A stretch of DNA of 64,000 nt, taken from assembly GCA_964035575.1 (NCBI GenBank), contig OZ037894.1, positions 1,054,001 to 1,118,000 on the forward strand, written 5' to 3'. Position 1 is the stretch's first letter. Each line of letters opens with the position of its first letter. Shown one piece after another: positions 41,496 through 50,270 of this stretch. Source of the stretch: Rhynchopus sp. YZ270_cl-10. Lineage: Eukaryota; Euglenozoa; Diplonemea; Diplonemida; Diplonemidae. A program made the translations under genes and the position numbers. The notes beneath the pieces were generated by a model. It saw only the letters and a program-made list of their open reading frames with translations. It was not told where the DNA came from and ran no database searches.

Positions 41496-42078
41496 TCAGG
41501 CACGACTGAGGCATAAAGAGGTCTTGTGTGTCGTGAAGCGTCCAGTATTACAAATTGTTGTTATGTGCATGTGTTGCGCTTACTTTTTATTATTCAGTTT
41601 TGACTTTTTTTACTCTTTGATTCCTGTGTAGTGTTAAGTCTCGCAACAGACTGACAATGATGATGAAGTGGACGCCACAGAGGAGAAGCGACCTTTCTTA
41701 GCAGAAAACATCACCTTGTTTGCGTATTGCACTTATTTGCAAGAATACGCACCGTCTCTGTGGCTGTTCTCTAGGGCTGTTGCTACTTGCGTTGTTCAAT
41801 GTTTTCGGTGAATTTGTTTCTGGCTTACGAACCATTTTTGTTAGCCACCCCATCGCTCTCTCTTTGCTATTGCTGTGTGTTCTTCTGTCTGTTGTTTTCT
41901 TTTCACTCTTGCATGTTACGAAGTTTGAATACCACAGCCAGTCGCGTTTTTCTGCAATGTGTATTGCGGCTTCTGCGTCTGGCCTGGTCTTTATTGTTTG
42001 TCATAATAACCAGCAAGATTTTTGAAATTGTTTTATTCTATGTCTGCATCCTGATGAGGTGTTGATATCCAAATCTTA
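41496..42078. repeat. Inter-gene spacer module, full version
   Basis: Complete copy with gtctcgcaacag, gacaatgatgatgaagtgg and the gccagtcgcgtttttctgc block, which shows what the original sequence was at the duplication joint (31657). Confidence 0.55.
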
Positions 42079-42407
42079 ACATGTTTGTTTATTGCTTCTG
42101 TTTACTTCGCACTGCTTGCTGGTCCTTATTTTTGTTTAGCTCTGCCGAGTCAGTGTACCAACACTTCTTGGCCTGTTTGGACTAGCACGGTGCTGTGTCC
42201 TGGATGGTGCCTTCTCTGGTCAACTCCAAGCACCTCAGACTTCCTCTTGTGTGTTGAAGAATATTGATAATGATTGGAAAAACGTTGATCTGCCTTTTGT
42301 GTTTTCCTTCCCATTGCATTGCCGTTGACACAACGAACCCTCCACACCACAACAACAGCACACAGGAAACGGGGCTACACGAACAGACAACCCTGCCCCA
42401 CCCCACG
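42079..42407 (+). promoter_or_regulatory. Upstream module of anchored-type gene
   Basis: Same as the other anchored leaders except for a 3-bp insertion (ttgataatgattgg), which creates an in-frame ATG at 42270 not present in other copies. Confidence 0.5.
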
Positions 42408-43844
42408 ATGTCGTGGCAGCACCGGTCCACGTCAGCACAGAGTGTCTTCTTCTTTGTTGCAGCGGTGCTGTCGCAGGGGCTGCGGGTGGGGTGCACACCC
42501 TTCACAGTTGTTGCCATACCGGGTGAGTATGGGGTCACCACGAAAGGAGAGAACGCCTCGGACGTTGCCTTTATGTTTACGAACAATGGATCCAGCTTTG
42601 TGCCACAAGGGGAGTTCAGGAGTGGGTTTGCACAGCAATGTGCCAGTGGTGTGACGGACACACTTCTCTTCTGTGTGGGTGAAAACGAAAGCGACGTGTA
42701 CTCCCTGACTGTGTACGACACAGCCCAGCCTGCCTTCGTGGTGTTGGTGCACGATGCCCCAAGGTACTTCGATGTCGGTGCGGGCAGTGGTGGCAAGGTC
42801 TTCACTGCATACCAGCCTGGGGTGCTTACTGTTGTGGTGGGGACTGTGCTGCATGTCGTTGATGTAACGTCACCAGAGGACCCGAATATGACACTGGATG
42901 TTCACCTCAATGTTTCGCAGATTATGGGTGTGAAGTGCAGTGGTGAGCACATTGCAGTCCACGCAGTTGAGAGTGATGGTGTGCAGGAGAATGTTTATGT
43001 GTATCGCTTTGTGGATTCTATTTTGAAGAATATTGGGGAAACCCCGCTGAACGGTCCCGACTTTTATTCCGGTAGAACATCGTGGGATATGAAAGGAGGT
43101 GTGTTTGCTGCTGTATACCCGTCTGCGTCGGAGTCTTTTTATTATTTAGCTACCGTAGGCGACACTATCAGGTTGTCCGGTAACCATAGTGTGCCTAATG
43201 ATATCTACACATACACCAACTACCATGTGAGCATTCTCACGGATGGGACAATTGCAGTGTTCCGCTGCAGGAGTTTAGTGTGCGAGGCATTTGATGTGAG
43301 CCTCTTGCAAGAGAATCCGTTTAATTTGAAAAGTGTGTATTCGAATACAAATACGTCACGTAGCACCCGGCTTGCAAATATGGTGTCCGTAGAGGGTTAT
43401 GTGTACATTACGTTCGGGGAGGATCTGACGTCAGATATGAGTCTGCACGTGTTGTCGATTGTGGATGACATGGTCTGGAAGCAAAGGGGCTTTTTGAAGT
43501 TTAACGAGTCCGTGCAGATGACCTTCACACAAAGCAACCCTGCGAATAACAACGTGCTCATGCTCACAGTCGCAGTCTCGCTAGTGTGCGTCTGCCTCCT
43601 CGCAGCAACCCTTGCACTGCTCTTCCTGAAATGCTCCAAGCAGAACGAAGACACCACAGCAACGAACACGGGCTTTGTGGTCTCCTGCGGTCTCAACCGT
43701 GGCAGCATGTGGTCAGAGATGCCCAGAGCAAGTCAATCAGGGCCATCAACGAACACGGGCTTTGTGGTCTCCAGCGACCACAAGCGAGGAAGCATGTTGG
43801 CAGAGATGCCCACAGCAAGTCAATCAGTCGCGACTGAGGAATAA
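42408..43844 (+). CDS. Membrane-anchored propeller-family surface protein with doubled tail motif (478 aa)
   Basis: Start MSWQ as in the class; ATG 42270 would add 46 aa. Signal peptide, then the ectodomain with QGLRVGCTPF (R where others have P) and VLHVVDVTSPEDPN, and a variable second half (FYYLATVGDTIRLSGNHS, RCRSLVCEAFDVSLLQENPF). Helix about 385-407. The tail is about 71 aa instead of 42: FVVSCGLNRGSMWSEMP is followed by GPSTNTG and a second FVVSSDHKRGSMLAEMP. The first repeat has the GLNRG form seen in the interrupted genes at 1484 and 10188, the second the DHKRG form, so the tail combines two variants. A tail-binding partner with repeated sites is one possible reading. Confidence 0.85.
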   Translation: MSWQHRSTSAQSVFFFVAAVLSQGLRVGCTPFTVVAIPGEYGVTTKGENASDVAFMFTNNGSSFVPQGEFRSGFAQQCASGVTDTLLFCVGENESDVYSLTVYDTAQPAFVVLVHDAPRYFDVGAGSGGKVFTAYQPGVLTVVVGTVLHVVDVTSPEDPNMTLDVHLNVSQIMGVKCSGEHIAVHAVESDGVQENVYVYRFVDSILKNIGETPLNGPDFYSGRTSWDMKGGVFAAVYPSASESFYYLATVGDTIRLSGNHSVPNDIYTYTNYHVSILTDGTIAVFRCRSLVCEAFDVSLLQENPFNLKSVYSNTNTSRSTRLANMVSVEGYVYITFGEDLTSDMSLHVLSIVDDMVWKQRGFLKFNESVQMTFTQSNPANNNVLMLTVAVSLVCVCLLAATLALLFLKCSKQNEDTTATNTGFVVSCGLNRGSMWSEMPRASQSGPSTNTGFVVSSDHKRGSMLAEMPTASQSVATEE

Positions 43845-44624
43845 AGAGGTCTTGTGTGTCGTGGCAGCGTTCAGCATTTCGAATAGTTATTCTGTGCAGC
43901 GTTTACTTTCTATTCTTCAGTTTTGACTTTTTTTACTCTCTGATTCCTGTGTGTTGTTAAGTCTCGCAACAGACTGACAATGATGATGAAGTGGACGCCA
44001 CAGAGGAGAAGCGACCTTTCTTAGCAGAAAACATCACCTTGTTTGCGTATTGCACTTATTTGCAAGAATACGCACCGTCTCTGTGGCTGTTCTCTAGGGC
44101 TGTTGCTCCTTGCGTTGTTCAAAGTTTTCGGTGAATTTGTTTCTGGCTTACGAACCATTTTTGTTAGCCACCCCATCGCTCTCTCTTTGCTATTGCTGTG
44201 TGTTCTTCTGTCTGTTGTTTTCTTTTCACTCTTGCATGTTACGAAGTTTGAATACCACAGCCAGTCGCGTTTTTCTGCAATGTGTATTGCGGCTTCTGCG
44301 TCTGGCCTGGTCTTTATTGTTTGTCATAATAACCAGCAAGATTTTTTCCCCCCCTGTAACCTACCGGGGTAGGCGTGACGCTGACTACGCGGTAATTATC
44401 GGTAGCCGCGCCACTGGTGCTGTCTCTTGCTTAGTTTTTTTTGTAGTGCTACTTTGAGGGGTTCCACACTGCGACGGGGCAGGGGGGTCAGTTTCCCTTT
44501 TCCTCTTGGGGGCTCAGCCCGCACACTTCCCCCCAAGGTATGGCAGAGCTCTTTGATTAGAGATTTTTGAAATTGTTTTATTCAATGTCTGCATCCTGAT
44601 GAGGTGTTGATATCCAAATCTTAA
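43845..44624. repeat. Inter-gene spacer module interrupted by a 214-bp insertion
   Basis: Normal spacer order, broken at ccagcaagattttt by the insertion at 44347-44560 and resuming at agatttttgaaattg. Confidence 0.55.
44347..44560. mobile_element. 214-bp insertion with 8-bp target-site duplication
   Basis: AGATTTTT occurs at 44339-44346 and again at 44561-44568; other spacer copies have it once. The insert begins with C-rich tccccccctgtaacctacc, has a CCTACCGGGGTAGG hairpin, and ends ctttgattag. No TIR that I can see and no coding frame. Non-autonomous element of unknown type. Confidence 0.65.
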
Positions 44625-45133
44625 CATGTTTGTTTATTGCTTCTGTTTACTTTGCACTGCTTGCTGGTCCTTATTTTTGTTTAGCTCTGCCGAGTCAGTG
44701 TACCAACACTTCTTGGCCTGTTTGGACTAGCACGGTGCTGTGTCCTGGATGGTGCCTTCTCTGGTCAACTCCAGGCACCTCAGACTTCCTCTTGTGTGTT
44801 GAAGAATATTGATTGGAAAAACGTTGATCTGCATTTTGTATTTTTCTTATGTTGTCTAGGGACCACCTGCAGAGAGAGGGGGCAAAGACAGAGGGGAGCA
44901 ACAATCACAGATGCACACAATGTCTGCAGATTTGTTCTTCACCGTCGATTTCTTGCCACCCGTACCCCCAAAGGAAGTACCTAGAACACAACACACCCAC
45001 ACTCTCTGGGAAACGTATTGAACATAGTTCCCTCTGTACCCCCTGCCTCGCTTTCCCAGTTTTCTCTCTGCCGCAATACTCCCTGCTTACACCCTTCTCC
45101 CTCACTGCAACAACACAGCTTTATATTTTAACA
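44625..45133 (+). promoter_or_regulatory. Propeller-gene upstream region reused by the U-box gene
   Basis: This is the same hybrid leader as before 30100: anchored-type block, then secreted-type block with ctttcccag, caacaacacag and tttatattttaaca before the ATG. It is slightly shortened near 44995. It indicates co-regulation with the propeller genes, or that the gene acquired their 5' end by recombination. Confidence 0.6.
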
Positions 45134-46015
45134 ATGTTGAGACTGTTGTGTATTATGACAGCTATGATGTCCTGCGTGTCTGGTCAGAGTAGCGGGACAC
45201 CGGCAACACCGCTGCCGAGAGGCAGCTGCCAGCGACACTATGATCGGAACTTTACGGAGAGGTTGTCCGGCCCGGAGTGCTGGGACTTTCGCTGCGGTGT
45301 GGGCAATGAGGTGTTTCTCAACATCACAAGCTTTGACGGAGAACGTCTGTGTGCCACGGAAACGTGGGTCACTTCTCGGACGACTTGTCTGCAAGCCGGG
45401 GAGCAAGTCACTATGGACGTCGAGGCAACGCTCTCTGTGGAGGGGAGCAGGCAGGGGTACTTAAGCTTAGTGTTTGAATGTCGCGACCTAAGAACGCTGG
45501 TGCTATCGCCACTACCGGAGCCACTCTCAGAGGGGGGGCTAGATGGGCTAGTGGCGCTGTCTGTGGTAATGGGGGTGGTCTCTTTCCTATGCATCGTGGG
45601 CATTGGGTTGACGGCATGGTGTTGCATTCGTAGGCCGTGCCGGCGAGTTATAATCCCCAACGGTCCCATTGTGGCGAACGAGCCAGCATCACAAAGGTCT
45701 GCAGACGACGTGCCTCCCGAGGTGCATGTGTTTTGTCCTCCAGACTCCTCAAACATGAAGACGCTGCCAAACGGAGAAATCCCGCCTGCCCTCCTGTGCG
45801 GGATCTCCTCGCAGCTCATGGTCTACCCTGTGAAGTGCGTCTGCACCCCTTATCCACACACCTTCGACAGAGCTGCTATTGTGGCGCACCTCAAACGTTA
45901 CCCCTACTGCCCCACGTCAGGACTCCCACTTGGGGTAAACGATCTCACCCGGAACGCGCACATTGAGGCAGCACTGCAGAAGTTCAACAGCACCCACAGT
46001 GAACGGAGGAGGTGA
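45134..46015 (+). CDS. Type I membrane protein with cytoplasmic U-box (293 aa), putative E3 ubiquitin ligase
   Basis: ATG 45134 lies in the conserved propeller-gene leader; the signal peptide MLRLLCIMTAMMSCVSG matches that family for its first ten residues. The ectodomain (about 20-135) has six or so cysteines and ITSFDGE/SLVFEC strands resembling a degenerate CUB domain. Helix about 139-162 (VALSVVMGVVSFLCIVGIGL), then CCIRRPCRR. The cytoplasmic linker (VANEPASQRSADDVPPEV) is shared with the next gene. Residues about 218-285 read as a U-box: LLCGISSQLMVYPV, YPHTFDRAAI, CPTSGLPL, then DLTRNAHIEAALQKF. U-boxes bind E2 enzymes, so receptor-coupled ubiquitination is the likely role (inference). 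The 3' end shares DNA with the next gene but in another frame, giving ERRR instead of GGGEEGQKI. Confidence 0.82.
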   Translation: MLRLLCIMTAMMSCVSGQSSGTPATPLPRGSCQRHYDRNFTERLSGPECWDFRCGVGNEVFLNITSFDGERLCATETWVTSRTTCLQAGEQVTMDVEATLSVEGSRQGYLSLVFECRDLRTLVLSPLPEPLSEGGLDGLVALSVVMGVVSFLCIVGIGLTAWCCIRRPCRRVIIPNGPIVANEPASQRSADDVPPEVHVFCPPDSSNMKTLPNGEIPPALLCGISSQLMVYPVKCVCTPYPHTFDRAAIVAHLKRYPYCPTSGLPLGVNDLTRNAHIEAALQKFNSTHSERRR

Positions 46016-47973
46016 GGAGGGTCAAACAATATAGGAATGGGTTGTAAATATTCTGGAGAAGAAAGAGTTTGTTTTCCCCATTGATTTCTCTCAAGAGGAC
46101 CTCGTGTTCTCTGTTGCTCAAGGTTGTTTTTTTGTTATTGTTTTTCTCCCATAAAAGCTGTGCACCTACGTCTCCAGTCGGGGGGTTTTTTGTACTTGAG
46201 TGTGCTGTCTGTGAGACATTCGTTACCCTTGTCCAGCTTGTTGTCACAGAGCGGATTGTTGATCGTTCTTTTTTACTGGCATCCTTCTACTTTATCTTAT
46301 TTGATTTGAAAGTATGAACCTATTTTTTAACTGACAATCTTTTTCTTCTTTTTGTTTGTTCCCCATACGACATTCAACTGCCTTGCAAACGTTGTAGGGG
46401 AGAAAATGAATACGTATCCGAGTGTGCCTGACTATATTTTTTGTTGGGTGCGAGGAGAACATGTTTGATGTGAAAGTCTGAAACTATTTTTTTTTTTTTT
46501 GGTATTCTTTCGTGTTCTTTCTTTATTGTTTCTCTCAAGAGGAACTCGTGTTCTCAATTGTGCTGCTTTGTTGCTCAAGGTTGTTTTGTTGTTCTTTTTG
46601 CTGTTTTGTTTACCTTTTATAGGGGAGCCTATACCGGTAATTTTGGCTCCTTTTGATTTTAAATTGAAATTTCTAAGTCTTTTTTGACCTACGACCCCGG
46701 CAATGCATTTTTTGGGACTCTGTGGACTCAAATGAGCAAAAATTTAAATAAAATGCTGCCCGATGGCACATTTAAACGCACATTTTGTTGAAAATTGTCA
46801 TTTTACACTGGATTTGCCTTTGCCATTTTCAGTTTTTTTGCAGATTTTTTTCAAAAAAAAAATTGAAGAAAAAAGGCTCAAAAGTGCCTGAAACCCGGCG
46901 GAAAGTGATTTTTGGTGAGGTATATAGGGTAGTTTCATCTATTTTTGGGTTTTTTTGCCGAAAGGCGCCAAATTTTCCGAGCCAAATGAAGGAATAGCCG
47001 GTGCATAGGCTCCCCTACCTTTTATCGTTTCTCTCAAGAGGAACAGTGTTCTCAAGTGTTCTGCCTGTGAGACATTCAACTGCACTTATTCAGCTTGCTC
47101 ACAAGATGGATGATCATTTTTTATTGTCATGTAACTGGCATTTTTGTTGCTGGCTCTTTATGTTCCTTATCGCTGAGTACCACCCCCAGTAAACCGACTC
47201 ACCGGCCCTGCCGACTCTTGGCCCCGTTCCAGTGGTGAACGCCGTTTGCACACTGATGGCTATCTGGATGGTTTTCAAGGCCTTTTCCACTACGGGTGTG
47301 ATCACCATTTTTTCTCCTTCTTCTCCTGTATGCATCAGTTTGTGGCTAAACAGCCTTTTGGTTTTAAGCCTAGTATTTTTCCAACTGCGAGAGAAGCCGA
47401 CTCGTGGTCCACTCGAGGGGGCAAGCCTGCATCCTCCATTCCGTCCATGACTTGACGCACGTGCCGGGCCTTCGCGTCTGCAGTGCCCAAAAGACTTGGT
47501 GGGTACGAAGCGATAGCCGTGCGCACTCTACTTCAGAAGTGGGGTGGTCGATGGTGGCGCCCACACCAGAAAACATTGCTCCCGCAGCATGCTTCGACGC
47601 GGCAGAAGCATCCTCTGATATCCCTGTCGCACAGCCCTCATTTGCAGCTGCCAGAAACCTGTTGTAAGATAGCATGCCTGCATAGGCATCAGCTGCTTTG
47701 TGTTCTTGGCGACTCCGCCACCAGTGGACTTCGTTTTGTAACCAGAATATCGACGATTTGAGAAATGCAGGTTCCTGTACTTTCAGCACCGATCCCAACG
47801 GAGTAGATGCATCAAAGCCACCATCTGCGTGGCCCCACGGTGAAAATTTTGCTGTTTTTTTTTCTCAGAGCGCAACGATCTGCCCCTCTGCTGCTTTGTA
47901 ACGTACCAATTACACATAAACCCTATGCAACAACAAATGCAGATTTTCACTTTTTTCATAAACACAAGACAAT
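46016..47973. other. Spacer between the two CUB-like genes
   Basis: Contains three copies of the 3'-spacer motif (46086-46260, 46531-46610, 47030-47120), a complete 396-bp TIR element (46621-47016) and, at 47183-47900, GC-richer sequence without a recognisable gene. A minus-strand frame of 142 codons at 47370-47798 has no family I recognise and no clear context. It may be a decayed element. Confidence 0.5.
46621..47016. mobile_element. 396-bp TIR element with 9-bp target-site duplication (Mutator-like MITE)
   Basis: Ends AGGGGAGCCTAT...CCGG and CCGG...ATAGGCTCCCCT are inverted repeats of about 17 bp. ACCTTTTAT occurs directly outside both ends (46612-46620 and 47017-47025). A 9-bp duplication is typical of Mutator-like elements. 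Interior AT-rich, no transposase: non-autonomous. It sits inside 3'-spacer motif DNA. Confidence 0.75.
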
Positions 47974-48795
47974 ATGCGCCACATGGCGACGTTAGCAGCA
48001 GTGGCCTGCACACTGTGCTGCAGCGAGGTGGCAGGGCTCAGCATCCCTGGTGACTGCACGGTGCTGCCCGCCTCTGGGTCACAGACACACAAAGAGGGCA
48101 GGTTGCAGTACTCGAACGACGAAGACCTGTGCTGGAAGGTGCCTGCATGCGGGACAGGGTACGAGGTGACGGTATCGTTCTCGGCGTTCGACACAGAGTT
48201 GGGGTACGACTATGTGACGGTGTGGGCGGACAACGGGGCGGGTGCGTACAGCCAGGTGTCGCGGACGTCTGGGAGGAGTGCCCCTGCAGATGCGAAGAAC
48301 GGGGCACACGCAGTGGCGGTGCAGTTCGAGTCTGACCGCACTACGACGCGTGACGGGTTCACATTTGCGTGGAGCTGCGTTGCGACAGGGATGCCGCCGC
48401 CGCCGCCGCCCACACCTAGAGCCGTGTCAACAGCTGTGCCTAACATCTTTGTTTCGCCCACACTGGGGCCACCACCATCAGGGGGACCAGATGATTCGTC
48501 AGTGGTGCTGGCTGTGTTACCGGCGGTGGCCGGTTTCGTGGTTACCGCGATCATTATAGTGGGTGTATGGTGTTGCATTCGTAGGCCGTGCCAGCGAGTT
48601 GTAATTCCCAACGACCCCATTGTGGCGAACGAGCCAGCATCACAAAGGTCTGCAGACGACGTGCCTCCCGAGGTGCATGTGTTTTGTCCTCCAGACTCCT
48701 CGAACACCAAGCCGCTGCCAAACGAAGAAATCCCGTCTGCCCCACCTCTCCACAGTGATGTGAACGGAGGAGGTGAGGAGGGTCAAAAGATATAG
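47974..48795 (+). CDS. CUB-like type I membrane protein without U-box (273 aa)
   Basis: ATG 47974 (or 47983) gives a signal peptide MATLAAVACTLCCSEVAG. Residues about 26-136 look like a CUB domain: Cys-bounded, with LCWKVPACGTGYEVTVSF, DYVTVW and a GFTFAWSC end. A PPPPPP stretch and Thr/Pro stalk follow. Helix about 176-199 (VVLAVLPAVAGFVVTAIIIV), then CCIRRPCQR and the same linker as the U-box gene (VANEPASQRSADDVPPEV). Where the neighbour continues into a U-box, this one reads EEIPSAPPLHSDVNGGGEEGQKI and stops. Its 5' region is unlike that of the U-box gene. Possibly the ancestral form, or a decoy lacking the enzymatic domain. Confidence 0.82.
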   Translation: MRHMATLAAVACTLCCSEVAGLSIPGDCTVLPASGSQTHKEGRLQYSNDEDLCWKVPACGTGYEVTVSFSAFDTELGYDYVTVWADNGAGAYSQVSRTSGRSAPADAKNGAHAVAVQFESDRTTTRDGFTFAWSCVATGMPPPPPPTPRAVSTAVPNIFVSPTLGPPPSGGPDDSSVVLAVLPAVAGFVVTAIIIVGVWCCIRRPCQRVVIPNDPIVANEPASQRSADDVPPEVHVFCPPDSSNTKPLPNEEIPSAPPLHSDVNGGGEEGQKI

Positions 48796-50270
48796 TAGTG
48801 GATTGCAAATATTCTGGAGAAGAAAGAGTTTGTTTGTCCCGTTGTTTTCTCCCAAGAGAACCTCGTATTCTCAATTGTACTGCCTTGTTGCTCAAGGCTG
48901 TTTTTTGTTATTGTTTTTCTCCCATAAAAGCTGTGCACCTACTTCTCCAGTCGGAGGGGGCTTTGTGTACTTGAGTGTGCTGTCTGTGAGACATTCGTTA
49001 CACGTGTCCAGCTTGCTGTCACAGGATTGCTGATCGTTCTTTTTTTAATCTATCGTATGAACTATTTTTTTTGCAGACAACAACGCAGTGTAACGCAGCG
49101 TAGCGCAGTGCAACGGAGTGGTTGTTAGGAAATAATACAAACCGTAAGGATCGGTCCTTTTTGGAATCGAAGGATGAAAATTGTGTGTTTTAATTCGATA
49201 GTCCCGTATTTGTTTCTCTCTCCCTTTCTCCCCAACCTCTGCTCCCCGACTCCAATTCAACCAACACTCACAGACGGGGCCAAAACGAACTCTGCGTTCA
49301 GTAAATATTTTTAGAAAAAAAAAAAAATCATTGTGTAGAAAAGTATCGAGGATGTAGGTTTTATTATTTTGTTAATGTTTCTTGTTCGTTTTTAATTGTT
49401 TTCTCTCAGGAGGAACTCGTGTCCTCAAGTGCTGACTTGTTGCTCAAGGTTGTGTTGTTTTGCTGTGCACGTACATCTCCTGCCGGAGGGGTTTTGTTTA
49501 CCTAAGTGTTCTGCCTGTGAGACATTCAACTGCACTTTTTCACCTTGCTCACAGGATGGATGATCATTCTTTTTTTTTATAATACCTGAGAGATTACAAA
49601 ACAGGGGTATGCGGGGCGTTTTTGTGCCTTCAGGGTCTTTTTGTTTTTCAGCAACCCTGCCTCTCCTATATCACCAGTGCATAGCCTTTGTCTTTCTGTT
49701 GGGGTATGCGGGACTTCCCCTAGTCCTCAGGGTGCTAAACGCCCCTGCCCTCTTTTATGCAAATTCACCCTGGCAGGGTATATAAATGCTGGGTCAGGCT
49801 GGCCCCCCCTATGCTATGGGTGCTCGCACCCGAAGCATAAATGGCCAGCGGTCAGGCCAGAGTCGCTCTGCGGAGTCTCGCCTTTGGGTTACGGTGTGCT
49901 GCCTGTAAGGAGGCTATGTCGAGTTCGTCTGCATCAAGAAGGAAGAGAGACACGAGGAGGATGTTTTGCGTGGTGTACAATTATTCTTTCGGCTGCGTTC
50001 AACGAAAATAGTTTTCCTCTTTCCTAGTCGAGTAATCAAGATCAGTTGGCGACTGTAAGAGTGTGTATTACTTTTTACACTTTTCATCAAAACTTCTTCT
50101 TTTCATAAAACCCCATCACCCCCCCTTACAGAAACAAAAAAACACAACACCAACCTCACCCCCCCTCACATGCACTGAGAGGGCTTTTGCGGGGGATTTT
50201 TGTTTTTTTTTGTTTCTTTCTCTCTTCTCTCTTCTCTCCTCCCTCTCCCCCACTTCTCCCCCCCAAAACA
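48796..50270. other. Spacer and leader of the DUF4116-type gene
   Basis: Two copies of the 3'-spacer motif (48848-49030 and 49405-49570), then the left member of a direct repeat pair (49583-49911) and an unusual pyrimidine tract (about 50200-50265: runs of ctctctt and cccc) that ends in ccccaaaaca directly before the ATG. No AG lies between tract and ATG, so this looks more like an initiator or pyrimidine-rich leader than a splice acceptor. Confidence 0.5.
49583..49911. repeat. Left direct repeat flanking the DUF4116-type gene
   Basis: 329 bp starting tacctgagagattacaaaac and ending gctgcctgtaagga, repeated in the same orientation at 52817-53165. It contains a TATA-like gtatataaatg, a gggtgctcgcaccc hairpin and a tctttttgtttttcag tract. 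No reverse transcriptase or other element gene lies between the repeats, so an LTR element is not supported. A duplicated promoter or ncRNA segment fits better. Confidence 0.6.

Larger units (their letters stand above)
31661..41946. repeat. Copy 2 of the 10,289-bp tandem duplication
   Basis: Begins gtcgtgatttttt (as at 21372) and ends gccagtcgcg, then continues into tttttctgcaatgtg, the normal spacer sequence. The joint has agtcgcg-cc-agtcgtg microhomology. I found no difference from copy 1. Either very recent or an assembly duplication. Confidence 0.9.

Noticed and set aside
47370-47798. 142-codon minus-strand frame in the spacer between the CUB-like genes
   Set aside because: No recognisable family, opposite in direction to all genes, no leader features; at most a decayed element.
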